Of a stretch of 64,000 bases of DNA, positions 60,501 to 64,000 are shown piece by piece. The notes below the pieces were generated by a model. That model saw only the letters and a list, made by a program, of their open reading frames with translations, was not told the origin of the DNA and ran no database searches. The stretch is from Harmothoe impar. Its lineage: Eukaryota; Annelida; Polychaeta; Phyllodocida; Polynoidae. The stretch lies in assembly GCA_947462335.1 (NCBI GenBank), contig OX381707.1:59869773-59933772 (forward strand), written 5' to 3'. Every line of letters begins with the position of its first letter. Position 1 is the stretch's first letter. The translations under genes and the position numbers were made by a program.

Positions 60501-61583
60501 CGGGTGCTGTGTATATGACAGATATACACGCTTAGTGGGTCGAATGGCAGGTCTTTCTGGTATCTTATTGTATGTCTTTGCAGACATAAAGGACTTTGAA
60601 GCGCCAGTATCTAATTGCATCCGTACCTTGATACCACCAATCGTCAACTTCTCCCACCATTCACCTTGTGGCTCTTCCCGTACTGGCTGCACTGCGTGCA
60701 CTAGATGGGCAAATCCGACGTCAGACTCGTCACTGCTCGACTCTTCATTTGAGCGCTCGTCAACGGCATGCGCACTTTTCTTGAATGTCCTCTTGGACTT
60801 AGTGCATACCGATACAAAATGCCCCTTGCCCCTACAGTAGTTGCAAGTAGCATTGCGTGCTGGGCAGTTGCTGTGACTCGCATCATAACCACACTTTTCA
60901 CACATCTCAGATTTCTGGTTACCCTTGGGTGGTTTCTCTCTAGGTGGTGCTTGCTTCTTTTTATTTTTACCGTGCTTGTCGTGTCTGACTGCGTGGACAG
61001 CGCTGTCCTCCTCCCAGTCCAACACCTGCATAGTCTCCCTTGAGGACTCATTGCTACGACCAAATGTGATGGCCATCCGAAGGGTGAGCTCCTCCCCCTT
61101 GTCAAAGCACTTTTCTTTCACAGATGCCTGACGCACTCCTATGACAATCACATCACGCAGCATCCGGTCCTCATGAGTGGGATCATATCCGCAGTCTTTT
61201 ACCAGTACACGCAGCGCCGTGACAAAATCGTCGAACTTTTCATCTGCCTTCTGCTTCCTGCGCAGGAACCTGGCAGTTGCTCTGATCTCATCTCTGAATG
61301 GCTTAACATAGTCCTCATATTTCTTGTACACTGCCTGTAAACTCTCATTTTCTGCTGGATCATCCCCAGTGGCCGGTAACCAGGTAAAGGTACTGTACAG
61401 CTCACGACCTTTATCCCCGATGAATGTCATTAAAAAGTTCACCTTCTCTTTCTCCGACTTCTTTGAAAGGGGACCCCCAAAATGGAATGTACAGTGTTGC
61501 TTGAACCGTTGCCACTCCCTGGACAGGTCGGTAGCCTCCCAGTTCATGGAGGGAGCACTGCCGTTGGAGTAACTTTCTGCCAT
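57549..61583 (-). CDS. gag-pol polyprotein of retroelement 3
   Basis: 1344 codons in one frame, so no frameshift is needed. Gag-like N-terminus (about 1-200). CCHC-like knuckles with CEKCGYDASHSNC and CNYCRGKGHFVSVC near 232-262. Aspartic protease LDTGASKSFMS near 326. RT from about 450, with the active site written VMDDIL in place of the usual Y-x-DD. RNase H near 745 (QCDASGYALGG). Integrase HHCC zinc module near 950-990 and DDE core (TVDYMSK; TDNGPQF; a Glu in NGEAERA). A short C-terminal module with WVPATIV. The single-frame design and sequence style resemble the Mag / K02A2.6-like branch of Ty3/gypsy; that placement is inference. All catalytic acidic residues appear intact. Confidence 0.93.
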   Translation of the reverse strand: MAESYSNGSAPSMNWEATDLSREWQRFKQHCTFHFGGPLSKKSEKEKVNFLMTFIGDKGRELYSTFTWLPATGDDPAENESLQAVYKKYEDYVKPFRDEIRATARFLRRKQKADEKFDDFVTALRVLVKDCGYDPTHEDRMLRDVIVIGVRQASVKEKCFDKGEELTLRMAITFGRSNESSRETMQVLDWEEDSAVHAVRHDKHGKNKKKQAPPREKPPKGNQKSEMCEKCGYDASHSNCPARNATCNYCRGKGHFVSVCTKSKRTFKKSAHAVDERSNEESSSDESDVGFAHLVHAVQPVREEPQGEWWEKLTIGGIKVRMQLDTGASKSFMSAKTYNKIPERPAIRPTKRVYLSYTQHPIPLLGSAVFRVWWKSQEIEVKFYITEQDQSTLLSGAACTELGLIKRIHAVDRGIDKYPELRSLTGTLPGVYSLKIDPTVRPVVHGNRRPSHSMREKVVSKLKEMVADGHIAKVKEPTDWVSSMVVVEKKDKIRICLDPRDLNKAIRREHYPTPAVEDIVASIPDAKVFTVIDAKSGFLQIQIDYESSLLTTFNTPVGRYRWLRLPFGIKSAPEIYQRIMDAMLEDIPGAYAVMDDILVAGRDESHHDSIMAKVVRRATEWNLKLNFEKCQVKKSSVKYVGHILSSEGLQIDPDKVEAVRDMPRPQTKEDVRRFLGFLQYISKFIPNLSDIDAPLRELTKKDSDFVWEEPEQCSFDKLKDLCCNAPVLAYYDVRKPVRIQCDASGYALGGVLLQEDRPVAYTSRALTSTEKGYAQIEKETLAIVHSCKKFHHYVFGKEVLVESDHKPLQSIFKKPILAAPMRLQTMMLRLQPYDLNVCYVPGKDIPMGDALSRANLPGEQEDIEHIVVNMVNFIAVTPTRYRSFQEATADEMNELYHLILKGWPDTKEQVPHSVRVYWTNRDELAVSDGIVYKGMRIVVPPSLRPEMLSQVHESHLGITKCKQRAREALYWPGMSQQIEDLVSDCAICNTFQNKQPAETMRPTPTPQRPWQEAASDIFEWKGENYLLTVDYMSKFIEVDKLADMSSETTKETLMRQLATHGLPDVLRTDNGPQFSSQAFRKYCAEKQITHVTSSPNYPQSNGEAERAVQTVKRLWAKSSDRAQRYMALLDYRTTPMESCGLSPAQLSMGRRPRNMIPIATELLDPKQIDMQEVRKALDQSKRSQKHYHDAKHPRDLPPLQVGDPVRMAPFPGTKRWVPATIVRHHEQPRSYIVDREGHKYRRNRRHLRLATHKANSFGASDELTRPNVAPSPTMDVIPQQPVVPMPSLPSPKPLSPKKATHPTVDSPMGVLPIPAGGEGSVHSEGAQYRTSSGRLSRPPRRLDL

Positions 61584-61954
61584 CTTAACTTGAGCCTTTA
61601 TACTTATTCCTTGCAGAATTGCTCACCACTAGCTATCAGTAGGACTACAGTGCTGGAACAGGTCCGGGAACCAACACACTTGACTAGCTAGAATACACTA
61701 TATAGGCTTCACACACTTGACATATGGCACATTGACTCCTTCAATCCAGATTGGGTTCAATACTTGTATTGTTCTTGACAGCACATTGGTTACACAAAAG
61801 TTCAAGGCAGGTCACTTTGTCTTTGGGGCATCAAGTCTACTCACTGTTTCCTCAGTCTTGACAAATCCTTCACACATCTCCTGGTATGCACAAACATCAT
61901 TTCATCACTTAGCAATACCAGGTGGGTTCAACCTTCTCTCCTGTGTAGAGAAAA

Positions 61955-61970
61955 CCACTTCTGACAGCCA
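61955..61970 (-). other. Primer-binding site of retroelement 3
   Basis: Directly after the 5' LTR the minus strand reads TGGCTGTCAGAAGTGG. Apart from one extra C it matches the complement of a tRNA-Leu 3' end (TGGTGTCAGAAGTGG). Confidence 0.65.
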
Positions 61971-62114
61971 TGTAAGATGTGTAGGATACTAAAGGAATGA
62001 TCAGAATGGAAACACAACCATGATCGTTCAGTGTCACGTGTAGACTGTCCTTTTATTATCGCTCATCGTCCGTAGTTCCCTCCTCTCTCCCCAGGCGGCA
62101 GCACATACGTTACA
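61971..62114 (-). repeat. 5' LTR of retroelement 3
   Basis: 144 bp, followed at 62115-62119 by the target duplication CCAAC. Confidence 0.94.
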
Positions 62115-62119
62115 CCAAC

Positions 62120-62645
62120 TACGTGCGGGACAGGGTCCTATCAGATTGGCCCGCATCGACAAGTTCAGATTAGATGAACTATCTCTGGTCAGCCTCTCCA
62201 TGGGCTCCATGACTTCCTTGGACTCTTGATGGTCTTGATGGGCTCTGCGGGATCTGGCTCGACTACCCCGGGGGGAGGGGGGGGGGCACTCAGTATACTT
62301 TGCATACACATGCATGTGTCTGGCTGGCAAGGGTACTTTTTCAACAAATCTTTTGCAAAATTTCCCTAACTTAAGCAAGGGTCAATCTTAACCAAAACCT
62401 CTGAATTGACTGTTTTGACCAACATCTCCGCTGATTTTCAAAATACCCTATAAAACCATGAAGTTTATAGGTCCATGATAAAACATTCCATTTTTACCAA
62501 AATTCCCTAAGCAAGGGTTCGTTTTCTCCCAAATCTCTCTAAACAGAGAATCATTTTTGCCAAAATCTCTGCAGGAATTGGTTCATTTTGAAAGTAACCG
62601 TAAAAAGGTCAATTTTCTCCGGATTTTCTGCCAAAATCGCCCTAA
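62120..62645. other. Non-coding stretch after retroelement 3
   Basis: I see no exon. It has weak repeats of the form CAAAATCTCT / CCAAAATTCCCTAAGCAAGG and a G run near 62270. Confidence 0.45.
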
Positions 62646-62978
62646 GGGAGTGTTCATTTATTAATTACAGGGGGGGGGTGGTGAGATTTCGTGTGGAGGG
62701 GCGAAAATTTTTTACGCCCCGCCCCCTCGAGAGCGCGTGTAACGTTTCGCGCCCCCCTCGCCGAAGGCGCCGAAAATTTTTCGCCCCCCCCCCCCTTTGA
62801 ACTATAGTAACGCGCGGGCTTTTTGGCTAAAAAGGGGCTTAAATTTTTACGCCCCCCCCCCCTCAAGAGGGGTCAGAATTTTTTACGCCCCCCCCTCAGA
62901 AGGGGTCGGAAATTTTTACGCCCCCCCCCCCCAAACCCACCACCCCCCCCCCCCTGTAAATAATAAATGAACACTCCC
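62646..62978. mobile_element. MITE with TAA target duplication, copy 5 (best ends)
   Basis: GGGAGTGTTCATTTATTAAT at the left, TAATAAATGAACACTCCC at the right, and TAA on each side (62643-62645 and 62979-62981). The interior has G/C runs and the AAGAGGGGTCAG and TTTTTACGCCCCC phrases. Confidence 0.85.
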
Positions 62979-62981
62979 TAA

Positions 62982-64000
62982 GCAAGGGTTGCCAGGGGTT
63001 CACCCGGACAGCCCTCTCAAAAGTAAATTGAGTGTCCCCCCCCCCTCCCGGGCTGGACTGAGTCAATGACAATGACCTCTGACTCTGGCTCTAACCCAAA
63101 GGGCTCAGGCTGGCCTGCCACCCCGCGCCTGGGCTCACTGCTCAGGCTGGGCTTCATGGGCTCCAGACTGGGTTCCTGCTGAGCTCTACATATGCTCCGC
63201 CGGGCTCTTGATGGGCCCTGGCTGGGCTCCATGGCCGGGTTATGTATGGAGCTATATACAATGGTGGCAAAATGCCTTGAGGTCCATTCGTTTTGGAGCC
63301 TTGGGAGGGAGATGTGATAGGAAAGTAATGCATTTTGTGATAAGGAACTAATGAATTTGCTTGAATAAGAGGTGGGATTAATAAGAGAGATAAAAGAATA
63401 ATTATGGTTATAGCATGTGAATATTGAGGCTGTTGTAGTCAGGGATGCTTCTATGGGACGGGTTATATTTTTAGGGCTTGTAGAGAACTTTTTAAATGTT
63501 GAAGGGAGGGAGCTACATGCAGACCAATATGGTCCAGTAATGCCAAAAGAATAGGGGGTGGAAACGCAGGCAGTCTCCACAGTCTACCAATGGAGCATCA
63601 AAACTAGAAGGCCAGCGTGGCTAGTTATATACAATGGTGGTAAAATGCCTTGAGGCCCATTCTTTTTGGGGGCTAGATGGGTTGTAGGATGGTTTGGTTG
63701 AACTTTAACTCTACCATAATAGTCACTTGTTGTCTTTGCAGAAATGAACAATTGGCTTGCAGTCCCCTTTAGCCACCTCCTTGAGGCCATTAATGCCTAT
63801 GTCCTCGAGAGTGGCATCAGGACCCATTTGAGATGCAAGCCTTTCAAAGTGTCACGGTACAAATAGCCCACAAAATTTCTGGTTCTGACCTTATTTTTCT
63901 CCTTCAGACGGGCAAAATGTAGTGTTCTTTTGAGTGTGCAGTAATAAATGACCCCTTTAATTAAAGCTTAACACATATCTGATTTTTTTATTTGCATCCC
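62982..64000. repeat. Repeat-derived non-coding region
   Basis: A 44-base direct repeat (TATATACAATGGTGG, then AAAATGCCTTGAGG) occurs at about 63252-63294 and 63626-63668. The stretch from about 63850 to the window end matches 9222-9395 in the same orientation. An open frame of 187 codons on the minus strand (63017-63580) has no recognisable domain. The region looks like remains of an old transposon. Confidence 0.5.

Larger units (their letters stand above)
57127..62114 (-). mobile_element. Retroelement 3: complete Ty3/gypsy element with short LTRs
   Basis: The 144-bp LTRs at 57127-57270 and 61971-62114 appear identical (TGTAAG...TTACA), flanked by the 5-bp target duplication CCAAC (57122-57126 and 62115-62119). 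The minus strand carries one unbroken gag-pol frame. The polypurine tract is read from 57271-57285. It is unrelated to retroelements 1 and 2 in LTRs and proteins. It lies about 350 bases upstream of the ATG of the BTB gene, in the same orientation. Confidence 0.95.

Noticed and set aside
63017..63580. 187-codon minus-strand frame
   Set aside because: No domain, splice structure or relative seen; it lies in repeat-derived sequence.

Overview
The window is eukaryotic nuclear DNA from an animal, most likely a marine invertebrate (amphioxus, echinoderm, hemichordate or similar; I cannot fix the species). Its host genes have short exons with consensus GT/AG splice sites. AT-rich introns and spacers are filled with LTR retrotransposons, short inverted-repeat elements and tandem repeats. 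I saw no tRNA, rRNA, CRISPR or bacterial-type feature.

Two convergent host genes are present. On the plus strand are the last exons of LHPP, a HAD-family phosphohistidine/phospholysine phosphatase. On the minus strand is a complete 15-exon BTB-BACK gene (BTBD16 / germ cell-less type, 660 codons). All its exon phases agree from the ATG at 56775 to the stop at 24776. The 3' halves of both genes lie in a direct tandem duplication: copy A is 450-20887 and copy B is 20892-30279. The outer pair (LHPP in copy A, BTB gene ending in copy B) keeps its upstream exons. The inner pair (LHPP in copy B, BTB gene in copy A) is cut off at the 5' end.

Layout: 1-284 foldback element. 450-20887 copy A, with a pyrimidine tract, 126-130 bp repeats, a 146-bp satellite carrying X-box-like palindromes, LHPP exons, BTB exons and retroelement 1 (9815-19257, minus). 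20892-30279 copy B, lacking the satellite and one LHPP exon but carrying its own small inverted-repeat transposon. 30280-36830 mostly non-coding, holding BTB exons 5, 4 and 3. 36831-47089 retroelement 2 (plus). 47090-48516 non-coding, then BTB exon 2. 48940-52830 a large purine-rich minisatellite with higher-order structure. 52838-56668 small repeats and inverted-repeat elements. 56669-56775 BTB exon 1. 57127-62114 retroelement 3 (minus), just upstream of exon 1. 62115-64000 repeat-derived sequence.

Retroelements 1 and 2 are one Ty3/gypsy-type family with 318-bp LTRs. Element 2 has LTRs identical by eye and full-length gag and pol. Element 1 has two internal deletions. The family has four unusual features: a slippery site plus an 11-bp hairpin between gag and pol, a pol tail with a C2H2 zinc finger, a third reading frame entered near a poly-C tract, and at least 25 copies of the heptamer GCGGAGT/ACTCCGC spread over LTRs, gag, pol tail and 3' region but not seen in the enzymatic core of pol. 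Retroelement 3 is an unrelated Ty3/gypsy element with one gag-pol frame and 144-bp LTRs.
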